Assembly: GCF_030551755.1 (NCBI RefSeq)
Contig: NZ_JAUPEC010000018.1
Span: forward strand, 19,400 to 83,399
Direction of reading: 5' to 3'
DNA from: Pseudocolwellia sp. AS88
Lineage (GTDB): Bacteria > Pseudomonadota > Gammaproteobacteria > Enterobacterales > Alteromonadaceae
Length of the DNA: 64,000 nucleotides
Part shown: piece by piece, positions 9,269 to 18,593 of the stretch
Layout: each line of letters opens with the position of its first letter
Position numbering within the stretch: the stretch's first letter is position 1
Notes under the pieces: generated by a model
Database searches by the model: none
The model's input: the letters and a program-made list of their open reading frames with translations, nothing else
Told to the model about the DNA's origin: nothing
Program-made: the position numbers and the translations under genes

Positions 9269-10213
9269 TTAACGTACAGCCCAATACTTAACGTCTTGCT
9301 CTTCTAAATACACTTCAGCATTTTCACCTTGCAGTATGGATAAAGTTGCTAAGATGCCAGCTTGTACACACTGTTGTGATGCAACGGTTATAGATCTTGG
9401 CGCATCACAAATTGAATGTCCTGTTTTGGCATTAAGAATGTGACTGTACCTAACGCCATCTTTTTCAAGAAAACGTTTAGCATTACCACTGGTAGCTAAA
9501 GCACCTTGAAATAAAGAAACAACCATCTCAGTTTTGTTTTCAAAACCAGGATGTTCTACACCGATCACCCAAGGTTTGTTTTCAGAGGGAGGTTTAGTTG
9601 CAGCTAAATCACCACCTAAATTAACAAGTACAGCAGCATCTGTGATTTCTTTGATAAGTAAAATACAGCGATCTACGGCGTATTCTTTACCTATCCCACC
9701 AAAATCTATCTCCATTCCTGCAGGTAAATTAATACCCTGTTCTGTAAAATTAACCTTATGCCAGCCTACGTGAACTAATTGCTTATCAATTTGTTGTTGT
9801 GATGGAATGTTATCGCTGCAGTCAAAGTGCCAAACTTTGCGGAGAACGCCCGAAGAGATATCAAATAAACCGTCACTTAACTTGTAGCAAACATCAGCAA
9901 AATTTAATAATAATGCGGTTTCATTATCTAATGAGACTGTTTTGCCTTCGCTTGCATTTATTTTGCTGCAAATACTTTGTTTATTATAACGACTGTACTT
10001 ATCTTCAATGCGCCAAACTTCGTTAGTAATAGATCGAGCTAAATGATTAATTATTTCTGGAACTGGTTTATTATTTGTTGGTTTATTCAAGGATTTACTA
10101 TCTAATAATTCTGGAATTTCTACCAAAACTTCACAAGGGCTCGCCATTGCAAAAAAAGATATTTTGTAATGCTGGCTAGTATATTCGATAGCAAATTTAC
10201 GTGTATTACTCAT
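9269..10213 (-). CDS. ApbE-like FAD:protein FMN transferase, short and without export signal
   Basis: 314 residues. ApbE enzymes attach FMN from FAD to a Thr/Ser of target flavoproteins such as Nqr, Rnf and reductase subunits. Family motifs seen: EDKYSRY (70-76), EIDFGGIGKEYAVD (168-181), VNLGGDL (197-203), ATSGNAKRF (240-248) and YSHILNAKTG (256-265). Two oddities stand out. There is no signal peptide or lipobox, although most bacterial ApbE are periplasmic lipoproteins. And the usual A-D-x-x-x-T metal site is AGILAT (285-290), with Gly286 where the Mg-binding Asp is expected; a GGC codon instead of GAC/GAT. The enzyme could be altered or inactive. It is followed on the same strand by the MITE-like repeat. 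Confidence 0.8.
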   Translation of the reverse strand: MSNTRKFAIEYTSQHYKISFFAMASPCEVLVEIPELLDSKSLNKPTNNKPVPEIINHLARSITNEVWRIEDKYSRYNKQSICSKINASEGKTVSLDNETALLLNFADVCYKLSDGLFDISSGVLRKVWHFDCSDNIPSQQQIDKQLVHVGWHKVNFTEQGINLPAGMEIDFGGIGKEYAVDRCILLIKEITDAAVLVNLGGDLAATKPPSENKPWVIGVEHPGFENKTEMVVSLFQGALATSGNAKRFLEKDGVRYSHILNAKTGHSICDAPRSITVASQQCVQAGILATLSILQGENAEVYLEEQDVKYWAVR

Positions 10214-10406
10214 ATAAAATGAAGCCTGTTTTTATAATAAAGATTAAATAAGTGTTAGATGGTTAAATAATTAAAACCATAAGTTGTTGAGCTAGTGTAA
10301 AAAGATAAAATAAGATATAAGACACAAAAAAAGAAACGCGTTACACATTAATTACTGATAATAAACATCATTTATAATAGTCAGTTAGTATCACTTAACA
10401 CTTCTT

Positions 10407-10886
10407 TTAAAATCTCAAACTATCAAATTCCACAGTAAAATGCTCAATTAACGATTCACCATTTGGATCTTCGAGTGTAATTTTGAAATAAATTACCCAG
10501 CGCATTTTTTCTTCACTACAACTTCCTAGCATAGTATCGGCTATATAATGTTGTTTTTGTTCTTTGGTATTAACTAGTGCTTGTTGGAAAAATAACGGTA
10601 CTTTTCCCATAAACATATTCTTGCCTTCCATATGAGCTGATATGTTTTTTATTGTATTTTTTGTTTGTGAAATTAACGAAATATTAAATGGTGTTTCGGT
10701 AATAACTGGCTCTTGATTAAATAAAAGAGAAAAATCACCAGAAGCAGATTTTATAAAACAATTACTCTGACTTGAGATACATTTTGGCTCAATAACCTTT
10801 TCTTTTATTTCTTTACTTTTTTCGCATCCCAAACACAGGCATAATATAAACACGAGTGTGGAATAAACTGCTATAATTTTAAACAA
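10407..10886 (-). CDS. Unrecognised lipoprotein upstream of the cbb3 operon
   Basis: 159 residues. A hydrophobic N-terminus ends in the lipobox LCLGC (Cys21), then a charged linker (EKSKEIKEKVIEP). The mature part contains two cysteines close together (KCISSQSNCF), one later (GSCSEEKMRW), and a beta-rich stretch FNISLISQTKNTIKNISAHMEGKNMFMG. The Met-rich MEGKNMFMGK stretch is reminiscent of metal-handling or FixH-like beta domains, but this is only a resemblance. It is divergent from ccoN, so it may share regulatory sequence with the oxidase. It precedes the apbE-like gene on the same strand with a 193-bp gap. Function unknown. Confidence 0.6.
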   Translation of the reverse strand: MFKIIAVYSTLVFILCLCLGCEKSKEIKEKVIEPKCISSQSNCFIKSASGDFSLLFNQEPVITETPFNISLISQTKNTIKNISAHMEGKNMFMGKVPLFFQQALVNTKEQKQHYIADTMLGSCSEEKMRWVIYFKITLEDPNGESLIEHFTVEFDSLRF

Positions 10887-11158
10887 TATTTAATTACCTT
10901 TAATCATAATTCTTAATAATTTACGCTATTTTAGCGCTGTTTTTAATCGTCAATCGTTTTTTTTATGATTTAGAACAATATTTCAGCTTTTGAGTAATGA
11001 CTTTAGTCGATTAAATGTCTATCATTTCGCGCTTGTTTTCTATGGATTGTGTAATATGTGTTTCGCTGGTCTATAAATAATATTTACCAGTAAAAATTAC
11101 GATTTACGCATGATCAGATACTTTAAAATAATTAATAATTTATATGTGGAACCAAAAC

Positions 11159-12583
11159 ATGAGTCAAAGTAATACGTCTGCAGTTGATTACAACATGAAT
11201 GTTGTTCGTCAATTCACTGTTATGACTGTAATCTGGGGATTCGTAGGTACATTAATTGGTGTGATTATCGCTGCTCAACTTATTTGGCCAGCTTTAAATT
11301 TCGAAACACCTTGGCTTACCTACTCCCGTTTACGTCCTCTTCATACTAATGCGGTAATTTTTGCATTTGGTACTAGCGCCCTGTTTGCTACTTCTTATTA
11401 CGTAGTACAAAGGACATGTAAAGTTGCATTGTTTGGTGGAAAGCTAGTCTCTTTCACTTTCTGGGGGTGGCAAGCAATAATTGTTTTAGCAATTATTACT
11501 TTACCTATGGGTTACACCAGTAGTAAAGAATATGCTGAATTAGAATGGCCAATCGATATTTTGATTGCTGTAGTATGGGTTTCTTATGCCATTGTCTTCT
11601 TCGGTACGCTAGTTAAACGTACAACATCACATATTTATGTAGCTAACTGGTTCTTTGGTGGTTTCATATTAACGGTTGCAGTACTTCACATCGGTAACAG
11701 CATGGTAATTCCTGTATCCATGTTTAAGTCGTACTCAATTTATTCTGGTGCTATTGATGCAATGATGCAGTGGTGGTACGGACATAATGCCGTTGGTTTC
11801 CTATTAACAGCTGGTTTCTTAGGTATGATGTATTACTTTGTACCAAAACAAGCTGAACGCCCTGTTTACTCTTACCGTTTATCTATTGTTCACTTTTGGG
11901 CATTGGTATCGTTATATATTTGGGCTGGTCCACATCATCTTCATTACACGGCTTTACCTGATTGGGCTCAATCAGTTGGTATGGTAATGTCTATCGTATT
12001 ATTTTTACCATCTTGGGGTGGTATGATTAACGGTATTATGACCCTTTCTGGCGCATGGCATAAACTTCGTCATGATCCTATTTTACGTTTCTTAATTGTT
12101 TCATTATCTTTCTACGGTATGTCTACGTTTGAAGGCCCTATGATGGCAATTAAATCAGTTAACGCGCTTTCTCATTATACCGATTGGACTATTGGTCATG
12201 TTCATTCTGGTGCTTTAGGTTGGGTTGCTATGGTTTCAATTGGTGCTATGTACCACTTAATTCCTATCTTATTTAACCAAGGTCGCATGTATAGCATTCG
12301 TTTAATCAACATTCATTTCTGGATGCACACTACAGGTATTGTACTTTACATTGTAGCTATGTGGATTTCAGGTGTAATGCAAGGTTTGATGTGGCGTGCG
12401 GTAAATGCTGACGGTACGTTAACGTATAGTTTTGTAGAAAGCTTAACAGCTTCATACCCATTCTACTTTATCCGATTTATTGGTGGTGTTTTAGTGGTAG
12501 CTGGTTTTGGTTTGATGATTTTCAACATGATCAAAACAATTTACGCACAAGACGGTAGTCTTAAAAAAGTAGAAATGGCATAA
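11159..12583 (+). CDS. ccoN: Cytochrome cbb3 oxidase subunit I
   Basis: The catalytic heme-copper subunit of the high-affinity, microaerobic terminal oxidase. About 474 residues and 12 transmembrane helices. Conserved stretches with metal ligands are [14 protein letters not shown] (low-spin heme His), [12 protein letters not shown] (CuB His), [15 protein letters not shown] (His-His) and [12 protein letters not shown] chose ATG 11159 because GGA sits about 9 bases upstream; an in-frame ATG at 11144 would add five residues (MWNQN) but lacks a Shine-Dalgarno. It is the first gene of ccoNOQP, with an 8-bp gap to ccoO. Expression is probably oxygen-controlled; fnr lies 6 kb downstream. Confidence 0.97.
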   Translation: MSQSNTSAVDYNMNVVRQFTVMTVIWGFVGTLIGVIIAAQLIWPALNFETPWLTYSRLRPLHTNAVIFAFGTSALFATSYYVVQRTCKVALFGGKLVSFTFWGWQAIIVLAIITLPMGYTSSKEYAELEWPIDILIAVVWVSYAIVFFGTLVKRTTSHIYVANWFFGGFILTVAVLHIGNSMVIPVSMFKSYSIYSGAIDAMMQWWYGHNAVGFLLTAGFLGMMYYFVPKQAERPVYSYRLSIVHFWALVSLYIWAGPHHLHYTALPDWAQSVGMVMSIVLFLPSWGGMINGIMTLSGAWHKLRHDPILRFLIVSLSFYGMSTFEGPMMAIKSVNALSHYTDWTIGHVHSGALGWVAMVSIGAMYHLIPILFNQGRMYSIRLINIHFWMHTTGIVLYIVAMWISGVMQGLMWRAVNADGTLTYSFVESLTASYPFYFIRFIGGVLVVAGFGLMIFNMIKTIYAQDGSLKKVEMA

Positions 12584-12590
12584 GGGGGCT

Positions 12591-13238
12591 ATGATGAAAA
12601 ATAAACATGAAGGTTTAGAAAAAAATGTTGGTCGCTTCTTTATATTCACCATTATGGCAATCAGTATTGGTGGTTTGGTTGAAATAACCCCGTTATTTTT
12701 CCAAAAAGCGACAACGACACCGGTTGATAATTTAAGAGCATATACACCACTTGAAATGGAAGGTAGAGATATCTACATCCGTGAAGGTTGTAACGTATGT
12801 CATAGCCAAATGATACGCCCGTTACGTGCAGAAACAGAACGCTACGGACATTACTCTGTTGCGGGTGAATCAGTATGGGAACATCCTTTCTTATGGGGTT
12901 CTAAGCGTACTGGTCCTGATCTAGCTCGTGTTGGTCAACGTTATAGTGATGATTGGCATAAAGCACATTTAATTGATCCACGTTCAGTTGTTCCTGAATC
13001 AAATATGCCAAGCTTTAAATGGTTAGATGAAAATTACTTAGATGGCGATTTAACAGCTAAGAAATTAGAAACATTTAACTTTTTAACAAGAAATCGTAGC
13101 CATAAAGATGCCGATGGCAATGCCATTCCTCTTTATACTCCTGAAGAAATAGCTGGTGCAAAAGCCGCTGTTAAAGGCAAAAAAGAGATAGATGCACTTG
13201 TTGCTTATCTTCAATCTCTTGGCCATGCACTGAGATAA
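12591..13238 (+). CDS. ccoO: Cytochrome cbb3 oxidase subunit II (mono-heme c)
   Basis: 215 residues. An N-terminal anchor helix (about 14-37) is followed by a periplasmic cytochrome c domain with one heme site, C67-N-V-C70-H71, and an axial Met in SNMPSFKW. The motif [13 protein letters not shown] is diagnostic for CcoO/FixO. It passes electrons from CcoP to CcoN. The start could be either of two adjacent ATG codons (12591 or 12594). It lies 8 bp after ccoN and 6 bp before ccoQ. Confidence 0.97.
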   Translation: MMKNKHEGLEKNVGRFFIFTIMAISIGGLVEITPLFFQKATTTPVDNLRAYTPLEMEGRDIYIREGCNVCHSQMIRPLRAETERYGHYSVAGESVWEHPFLWGSKRTGPDLARVGQRYSDDWHKAHLIDPRSVVPESNMPSFKWLDENYLDGDLTAKKLETFNFLTRNRSHKDADGNAIPLYTPEEIAGAKAAVKGKKEIDALVAYLQSLGHALR

Positions 13239-13243
13239 TTGCT

Positions 13244-13441
13244 ATGGATTACGGTACGCTTCGAGGGGCTTTTGCCCTACTAATTTTGGCACTATTTATC
13301 ATCATAGTGGTTTGGTCATACAGCAAAAAGAGAAAGTCAGCGTTTGAAGATGCTGCTAATTCAATTTTTGAAGAAGACGATGTAAAAACAAATGTATCTA
13401 ACCAAGATGTTGAAAGTAAACAAGCAGGAGACAAAAACTAA
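13244..13441 (+). CDS. ccoQ: cbb3 oxidase small subunit CcoQ
   Basis: 65 residues with one transmembrane helix (GAFALLILALFIIIVVWSY) and a charged cytoplasmic tail, starting MDYGTLRG, the usual CcoQ opening. It stabilises the oxidase complex. Its stop codon overlaps the ccoP start by one base (TAATG), implying coupled translation. Confidence 0.93.
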   Translation: MDYGTLRGAFALLILALFIIIVVWSYSKKRKSAFEDAANSIFEEDDVKTNVSNQDVESKQAGDKN

Positions 13442-14415
13442 TGTCTAGCTTTTGGAGTATATGGGTTTCAGTTCTTTCCCTGGGCACTTTAGTAGGTTGT
13501 TTTTTCCTATTACGTATGTGTTTAAAGAACTTTGCTGGAGTTCCAGAAGGTGAGTCAATGGGACACACCTTTGATGGCATTGAAGAATTAAACAACCCTC
13601 TTCCTAAATGGTGGAGCACGTTTTTCTTAGTGACTATTATTTGGGGTTTTGGTTATTTATTGCTTTACCCTGGTTTAGGTAATTGGCAAGGGCTTTTAGG
13701 CTGGCAGAGTTCTAACCAAGGTATTTTGAACCTTGAAGAATCTAAAGCTAAAACAGCTGAGTATCTTAAAGAAGGTTCAAATGTTTTAGTTCAGTATGAC
13801 CGAGAAGTTCATGCTGCTGATCTTAAATATGGTCCTATCTTTGAAGCTTATGCTGCTCGCTCTATTCCTGATTTAGCGGCTGATAAAGAAGCATTAAAAG
13901 TTGGACAACGTTTGTTCTTACAAAACTGTTCACAATGTCATGGTTCAGATGCTGGTGGTACAACAGGCTTCCCTAACCTAACGGATAAAGATTGGTTATA
14001 TGGTGGTTCACCTGAAGCGATTAAAGCGACTTTAATACATGGTAGAAAAGCTCAAGGCATGATGGCTTGGGAAACAGCTCTTGGCGGCGAAAAAGGCGTT
14101 AAAGAAGTTGCTGCATATGTAATGAGCTTAAGTGGCAGAGAAGTTGATCCTGAACTTGCTGCTGCGGGTAAACCTCAATTCCAAATGTGTGCTGCTTGTC
14201 ATGGTCCAGAAGGTAAAGGTAGTTTAGCTATGGGGATTCCTCTTGGCGCTCCTAACCTTACAGATGACATTTGGTTATATGGCGGTTCTAAACGAGCTAT
14301 TGAAGCTTCTATAGCAAATGGTCGTGCCGGTGTTATGCCAGCATGGGATGCTATTTTAGGTGAAGAAAAAATTCATGTTATAAGTGCTTATGTTTATAGT
14401 CTTTCTCAAGATTAA
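13441..14415 (+). CDS. ccoP: Cytochrome cbb3 oxidase subunit III (di-heme c)
   Basis: 324 residues. Two transmembrane helices (about 6-26 and 59-76) flank the cytoplasmic NNPLPKWW box, followed by two cytochrome c domains with heme sites C163-S-Q-C166-H167 and C250-A-A-C253-H254. Each domain has the usual NLTDKDWLYGG or NLTDDIWLYGG stretch and a later axial Met (GMMAWE, GVMPAWD). It accepts electrons from soluble cytochrome or the bc1 complex and hands them to CcoO. It is the last gene of the structural operon; a strong terminator follows. Confidence 0.97.
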   Translation: MSSFWSIWVSVLSLGTLVGCFFLLRMCLKNFAGVPEGESMGHTFDGIEELNNPLPKWWSTFFLVTIIWGFGYLLLYPGLGNWQGLLGWQSSNQGILNLEESKAKTAEYLKEGSNVLVQYDREVHAADLKYGPIFEAYAARSIPDLAADKEALKVGQRLFLQNCSQCHGSDAGGTTGFPNLTDKDWLYGGSPEAIKATLIHGRKAQGMMAWETALGGEKGVKEVAAYVMSLSGREVDPELAAAGKPQFQMCAACHGPEGKGSLAMGIPLGAPNLTDDIWLYGGSKRAIEASIANGRAGVMPAWDAILGEEKIHVISAYVYSLSQD

Positions 14416-14439
14416 ATAAAACATAAACGCACAATATAT

Positions 14440-14472
14440 AAAGCCTTATTAAATTTTTAATAAGGCTTTTTT
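14440..14472 (+). terminator. Rho-independent terminator of ccoNOQP
   Basis: 13-bp perfect stem AAAGCCTTATTAA (14440-14452) with its complement at 14457-14469 and a TTTTTT tail, starting 25 bases after the ccoP stop. It separates the structural genes from fixH and the maturation genes. Confidence 0.9.
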
Positions 14473-14572
14473 ATTACAATTAGTTTCAATTCCACCCAGA
14501 TTTTATTGGTTCAAACGTAATAAAAACGTATAATAATGCAAAGTTATCATTCTATTAATTAAAGGCGTAACA

Positions 14573-15064
14573 ATGGGTACATCTTGGTATAAAGAACCAT
14601 GGGCATATCTCGTATTTGGCTTACCTTTTACCGCAGTAGTTGCTGGTATAAGTACTTATTTCATTGCCAATCACGAACCTGACCCGCTTGTTGTTGGTAA
14701 TTACTATAAAAAGGGTAAAGCCATTAATTTTGAGTTAGATAAAATTAAACAAGCACAAAAATTAGGTATGAAGTTTTCGCTTACCTTAAAAAATCATGAG
14801 TTAGTTATTGTACCAACGGGGATAGAGAAAGAATTTTCACTTTTACATGTTAACTTCTACCACCCTACTCAAGAATTTAAAGATTTTGCTTTGACCCTAA
14901 CGCCTGACGGTGACGGAAATTTCAGGCAAGATATTCCACAAGATGTTGAAGGTAAATGGCAAGTAACCTTATCTACATTTGATAATAAATGGAAAATTCA
15001 AAACACCATTTATTTACCTCAATCTTCAGCTATAACCATTAAGCCTATGCCAAAAGAGAGCTAA
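14573..15064 (+). CDS. fixH: FixH/CcoH-family cbb3 oxidase assembly protein
   Basis: 163 residues: an N-terminal transmembrane helix (PWAYLVFGLPFTAVVAGISTYF) and a beta-rich periplasmic domain. The juxtamembrane NHEPDPLVVGNYYKKGKAIN is the FixH hallmark. It is needed for copper insertion or assembly of the cbb3 oxidase. Position between ccoP and ccoI agrees. ccoG, often found here in other genomes, is not present in the 157-bp gap after ccoP nor elsewhere in this window. Confidence 0.9.
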   Translation: MGTSWYKEPWAYLVFGLPFTAVVAGISTYFIANHEPDPLVVGNYYKKGKAINFELDKIKQAQKLGMKFSLTLKNHELVIVPTGIEKEFSLLHVNFYHPTQEFKDFALTLTPDGDGNFRQDIPQDVEGKWQVTLSTFDNKWKIQNTIYLPQSSAITIKPMPKES

Positions 15065-15070
15065 AAAATT

Positions 15071-15120
15071 GCTATTAATAACACACAGCGTAATTAATAT
15101 TCTGTGCTCATATTAATAGC
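15071..15120 (+). terminator. Long hairpin between fixH and ccoI
   Basis: GCTATTAATA (15071-15080) pairs with TATTAATAGC (15111-15120), and inside it CACAG (15084-15088) pairs with CTGTG (15102-15106). It is followed by ATTCTCTTTT rather than a clean T run, so it could be a weak terminator or an attenuating/processing structure that lowers expression of the copper pump relative to fixH. Confidence 0.45.
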
Positions 15121-15194
15121 ATTCTCTTTTAACACTTAGGTTACACAGTTATCTGTAATTCTTAGCGCTCAATATATAAGCAAGTTAAAATTCT

Positions 15195-17645
15195 ATGTCT
15201 TCTCTATGTTTTCATTGCGGTGAGGTTGTTCCTAAAGGAATAAACCTATTCGTTAAAATTGATAATATTTCACAACCTATGTGTTGCCTTGGTTGTGAAG
15301 CCGTAGCAAACGTTATTGTTGAAAACAAATTAACTGATTATTATCGTTTTAGAACTGAACCTGCACAAAAAGGTGAACAAATTGTACCGCAACAATTAAA
15401 ACGTAACATGTTGTTAGATGATGAAAGCTTACAAGATGAATTCACCTACAAAACAGACGAATACAAAGAAGCTATTCTCACCATAGATGGCATTAGTTGT
15501 GCTGCTTGTGCTTGGCTAATTGAAATGCAGTTATCAAAAGCCGATGGAATTCTTTCTATTACCGTTAACGCCACAACACAGCGTGCGACAGTAAAATGGC
15601 AAGATGAAAAAGTTAAGTTAAGCGATATCCTCAAACGTATCGACAGCATTGGCTACAAAGCTCTTCCCTTCAAAGCGAGCCGAGTAGAAGAATTAAATAA
15701 AGCACAAAGTAAATCATTCATCAAACGCTTAGGTGTTTCTGGCATTTTAATGATGCAAGTACTTATGATTGCAGTAGGTTTATATTTCGGTGCCTTTTCA
15801 GATATGACTGAATACAATTCAGTGTATTTACGCTGGGCGAGCTTAATATTAACCCTACCTATAGTAACTTATGGAGCATTTCCATTTTATAGAAGCGCAA
15901 TAAACACCTTAAAGATGAAACGTCTTTCCATGGATGTTCCTGTATCTATCGCAATATCGTTAGCTTTTTCTGCCAGTGTTTGGGCAACAGTAAGCCAACA
16001 AGGCGAAGTTTATTTTGAATCTGTAGCTATGTTCACCTTCTTGCTACTTATTGGTAAGTTTTTAGAGTTCAGGGCTAGGATGCGTGCTTCTCATGTTTCT
16101 GCCAACTTACTCAAACTTATGCCGATGACAGCCACTAAGTTAACCTTAAATAAAGCTGATGTAGACCAAGCTCAAAAAGAAGAATTGATTGCAGCTAAGC
16201 ATTTAAAGAAATTTGATTTGGTATTGGTTAAGCCAGGTGAAACAGTTCCAGCTGACGGCATTGTTATCTCAGGCACCAGTCAAATTAATGAGTCAATGCT
16301 TTCAGGTGAACAAACACCCGTAACTAAAAACGTTGGCGATACGGTATTAGCTGGAACAATTAATGGTGACGGTAATATTACGGTTGAAGTAAAAAAAGAA
16401 AACCAACATTCTTTTTTAAATCAAATGATTCGTTTGAGTGAATCTTCTCAAGCTCACAAGCCTAAACTTGCCCAATTGTCAGATAAAATAGCCCAATATT
16501 TCGTTGCTACGATTTTACTTACTTCTATAGCAACAGCTATTTATTGGAATATTCATCATCCTGAAGAAGCCTTTTGGATAACACTTTCAGTATTAGTAGC
16601 AACCTGCCCTTGTGCTTTATCTTTAGCGACACCTACCGCTTTAACTTGTGCAACAGTAACGCTAAATAACAAAGGTATTTTGATTAAGTCAGCTCATGTA
16701 ATGGAAACATTACCAAATGTTAACTGCTTCGCTTTTGATAAAACAGGAACGTTAACTACAGGTGAGTTCACCATTAGTAATATAGAGTTATTTGATGAAC
16801 AAATAAGTAAAGATCAAGTGCTAGCTTTAGCTGCTGGATTAGAGTCTCATTCAGAGCATCCAATCGCTAAAGCCTTTGTTCAGTTCAGAGACTTCTCTCT
16901 AAATGTTACCCAAATTAAAGTAACGGCAAGCTCTGGTGTTTCAGGTATTTATCAAGATAAAACCTATCAAATTGGACGACCTAGTTGGTTATTAGAAAAT
17001 CTAGACTCTTCAGAAGCAGACAAACTTAACAATGTGATCACTGCTCAATGTGTTCTTGTAGAGAATAACCGATTAATTGCAGCATTTTATTTAGACGATA
17101 ACATTAGAGAAAATGCATTAAGCCTTATAAGCCAATTGCACAAACAAGACATATCTACGGTGATGTTGTCAGGTGATAATCAATCGGGCTGTGCTAAAAC
17201 TCAAACTGTTTTACAGTTATCTGAGGTTTATAGTAATTTAAGTGCTGAAAACAAAGTAGAATTACTCAAAGCAAAACAACATAGTCATGTTGTAGCTATG
17301 GCAGGCGATGGTGTTAATGATACACCTGTATTTGGTGCGGCTCATATTTCAATAGCGATGGGCAGCGGAACCGATATAGCTAAAAACGGTGCTGATATTA
17401 TTTTACTTAATAGTAACTTAAGTAATATAAACGCTTTAAAAACTATTGCGGTGAAAACCAAACGTATTATTTGGCAAAACTATTTGTGGGCATTTGGTTA
17501 TAATGCCATTGTATTACCATTGGCTATGTGTGGTTATATAACACCTTACATGGCGGTTATAGGTATGTCAGCAAGTTCGATATTAGTCGTAACTAATTCC
17601 CTTCGTTTGTTAAGTAAAAAACATGAAACTAGTGATAAGAGATAA
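15195..17645 (+). CDS. ccoI: Copper-transporting P1B-type ATPase for cbb3 oxidase (CcoI/FixI)
   Basis: 816 residues. The N-terminus carries a Cys-rich zinc-ribbon-like region (C5-x2-C8, C30-C31-x2-C34), followed by a heavy-metal-associated domain with C102-A-A-C105. The ion-binding helix has C471-P472-C473, the phosphorylation loop is D515-KTGTLT, and SEHPIAKA and GDGVND complete the P-type ATPase set. Eight transmembrane helices are expected. CcoI/CtpA pumps feed copper outward for CuB of cbb3 oxidase rather than acting in copper resistance; the neighbouring fixH and ccoS support this. The next gene starts 3 bp downstream. Confidence 0.95.
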   Translation: MSSLCFHCGEVVPKGINLFVKIDNISQPMCCLGCEAVANVIVENKLTDYYRFRTEPAQKGEQIVPQQLKRNMLLDDESLQDEFTYKTDEYKEAILTIDGISCAACAWLIEMQLSKADGILSITVNATTQRATVKWQDEKVKLSDILKRIDSIGYKALPFKASRVEELNKAQSKSFIKRLGVSGILMMQVLMIAVGLYFGAFSDMTEYNSVYLRWASLILTLPIVTYGAFPFYRSAINTLKMKRLSMDVPVSIAISLAFSASVWATVSQQGEVYFESVAMFTFLLLIGKFLEFRARMRASHVSANLLKLMPMTATKLTLNKADVDQAQKEELIAAKHLKKFDLVLVKPGETVPADGIVISGTSQINESMLSGEQTPVTKNVGDTVLAGTINGDGNITVEVKKENQHSFLNQMIRLSESSQAHKPKLAQLSDKIAQYFVATILLTSIATAIYWNIHHPEEAFWITLSVLVATCPCALSLATPTALTCATVTLNNKGILIKSAHVMETLPNVNCFAFDKTGTLTTGEFTISNIELFDEQISKDQVLALAAGLESHSEHPIAKAFVQFRDFSLNVTQIKVTASSGVSGIYQDKTYQIGRPSWLLENLDSSEADKLNNVITAQCVLVENNRLIAAFYLDDNIRENALSLISQLHKQDISTVMLSGDNQSGCAKTQTVLQLSEVYSNLSAENKVELLKAKQHSHVVAMAGDGVNDTPVFGAAHISIAMGSGTDIAKNGADIILLNSNLSNINALKTIAVKTKRIIWQNYLWAFGYNAIVLPLAMCGYITPYMAVIGMSASSILVVTNSLRLLSKKHETSDKR

Positions 17646-17648
17646 TCA

Positions 17649-17867
17649 ATGAGCATAATTTATGTGTTAATCCCAATTGCCGTACTTTTAACTGCTATTG
17701 GTCTTTATCTTTTTTTCTGGGCGGTTAAAACAGAACAATTTGATGATCTTGAGAAGCAAGGTCTTAGTATTTTATTTGATGATGAGAAAGATACTGAGTC
17801 AGAAGGAACAACAGAAAGTAACACGACTTCTTCTCAAAACCATAATAATCAATCAAAAGATAATTAA
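17649..17867 (+). CDS. ccoS: cbb3 oxidase maturation protein CcoS
   Basis: 72 residues: one N-terminal transmembrane helix (IIYVLIPIAVLLTAIGLYLFFWAVKTEQFDDLE) and a short acidic, Ser/Thr/Asn-rich tail. The WAVKTEQFDDLE...G...LFDD pattern is diagnostic for CcoS. It is needed for heme/copper cofactor insertion in CcoN. It begins 3 bp after ccoI and its stop overlaps the next start by one base, so all three genes are coupled. Confidence 0.93.
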   Translation: MSIIYVLIPIAVLLTAIGLYLFFWAVKTEQFDDLEKQGLSILFDDEKDTESEGTTESNTTSSQNHNNQSKDN

Positions 17868-18526
17868 TGGATATAGACTACTTTTCAGCATTTGTTATAG
17901 GTATATTAGGCTCAGGGCACTGCTTAGGCATGTGTGGTGGTATAACATCAATGCTGACTTCTGCTTTACCTAAAAACTCTTCTTACTCTAAAACTCTATT
18001 AGTTATTTGTTACAACTTTGGCAGAATATTTTCTTATTCACTTATTGGTGCCATTGTCGGTTTTACTGGCTCAGTAGCCGCTAAAAACATAGGTGTACCT
18101 TTAAGTGGTTTACGTATGGTGTCCGCCCTATTCTTAATCTTTTTAGGTCTTTATATTGGTCAGTGGTTAATGTGGCTAAATAAGATTGAACGCTTGGGCA
18201 AATATATATGGCGTTATCTATCACCTTATTCTAAAAAGCTTATTCCGGTAGACTCTCCAGCTAAAGCTGTGGGTTTAGGTGCTTTATGGGGTTGGTTACC
18301 TTGCGGTTTAATCTATTCAATGCTGACCTGGTCACTTGCAAGTGGTGATGTAGCTAGAGGTGCATTAATCATGACCTTTTTTGGTTTAGGCACACTCCCT
18401 GCTTTATTGATTATGTCGTACAGTTTTATAAAAGCAAAAACCTTACTCATACATCCTATTTTCAGAAAGTTTATGGCGTTAAGCCTTATATTTTACGGTA
18501 TTTATAGTTTATACCTATTAGGTTAA
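17867..18526 (+). CDS. TauE/SafE (UreH/DsbD-TM-like) membrane protein linked to cbb3 assembly
   Basis: 219 residues, about six transmembrane helices. The first helix contains GSGHCLGMCGG, a motif shared by the UreH-like heavy-metal permease family, and LWGWLPCGLIYSML in the middle has the matching Pro-Cys. The two Cys-containing helices resemble the thiol-relay or metal-permease core of DsbD-like proteins. In Shewanella and Vibrio a homologue sits in the same place between ccoS and fnr, which suggests a role in copper or thiol supply for the oxidase; this is an inference. Coupled to ccoS by a one-base overlap. Confidence 0.85.
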   Translation: MDIDYFSAFVIGILGSGHCLGMCGGITSMLTSALPKNSSYSKTLLVICYNFGRIFSYSLIGAIVGFTGSVAAKNIGVPLSGLRMVSALFLIFLGLYIGQWLMWLNKIERLGKYIWRYLSPYSKKLIPVDSPAKAVGLGALWGWLPCGLIYSMLTWSLASGDVARGALIMTFFGLGTLPALLIMSYSFIKAKTLLIHPIFRKFMALSLIFYGIYSLYLLG

Positions 18527-18559
18527 TCGATTGCATATTTCTCCATGTTCTAATATGAT

Positions 18560-18574
18560 TTGATCAATGATCAT
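18560..18574 (+). promoter_or_regulatory. FNR-box-like sequence upstream of fnr
   Basis: TTGATCAATGATCAT, 19 bases before the fnr ATG. It consists of an FNR half site (TTGAT) and ATCAT, but with five instead of four bases between, and two overlapping TGATCA palindromes. Known FNR/EtrA genes are often autoregulated. The off-by-one spacing keeps confidence low. Confidence 0.35.
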
Positions 18575-18593
18575 GTATTAAATATGGATAAAC

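Noticed and set aside
11107..11120. FNR box before ccoN
   Set aside because: TTACGCATGATCAG matches only 6 of 10 defined positions; insufficient for a feature.
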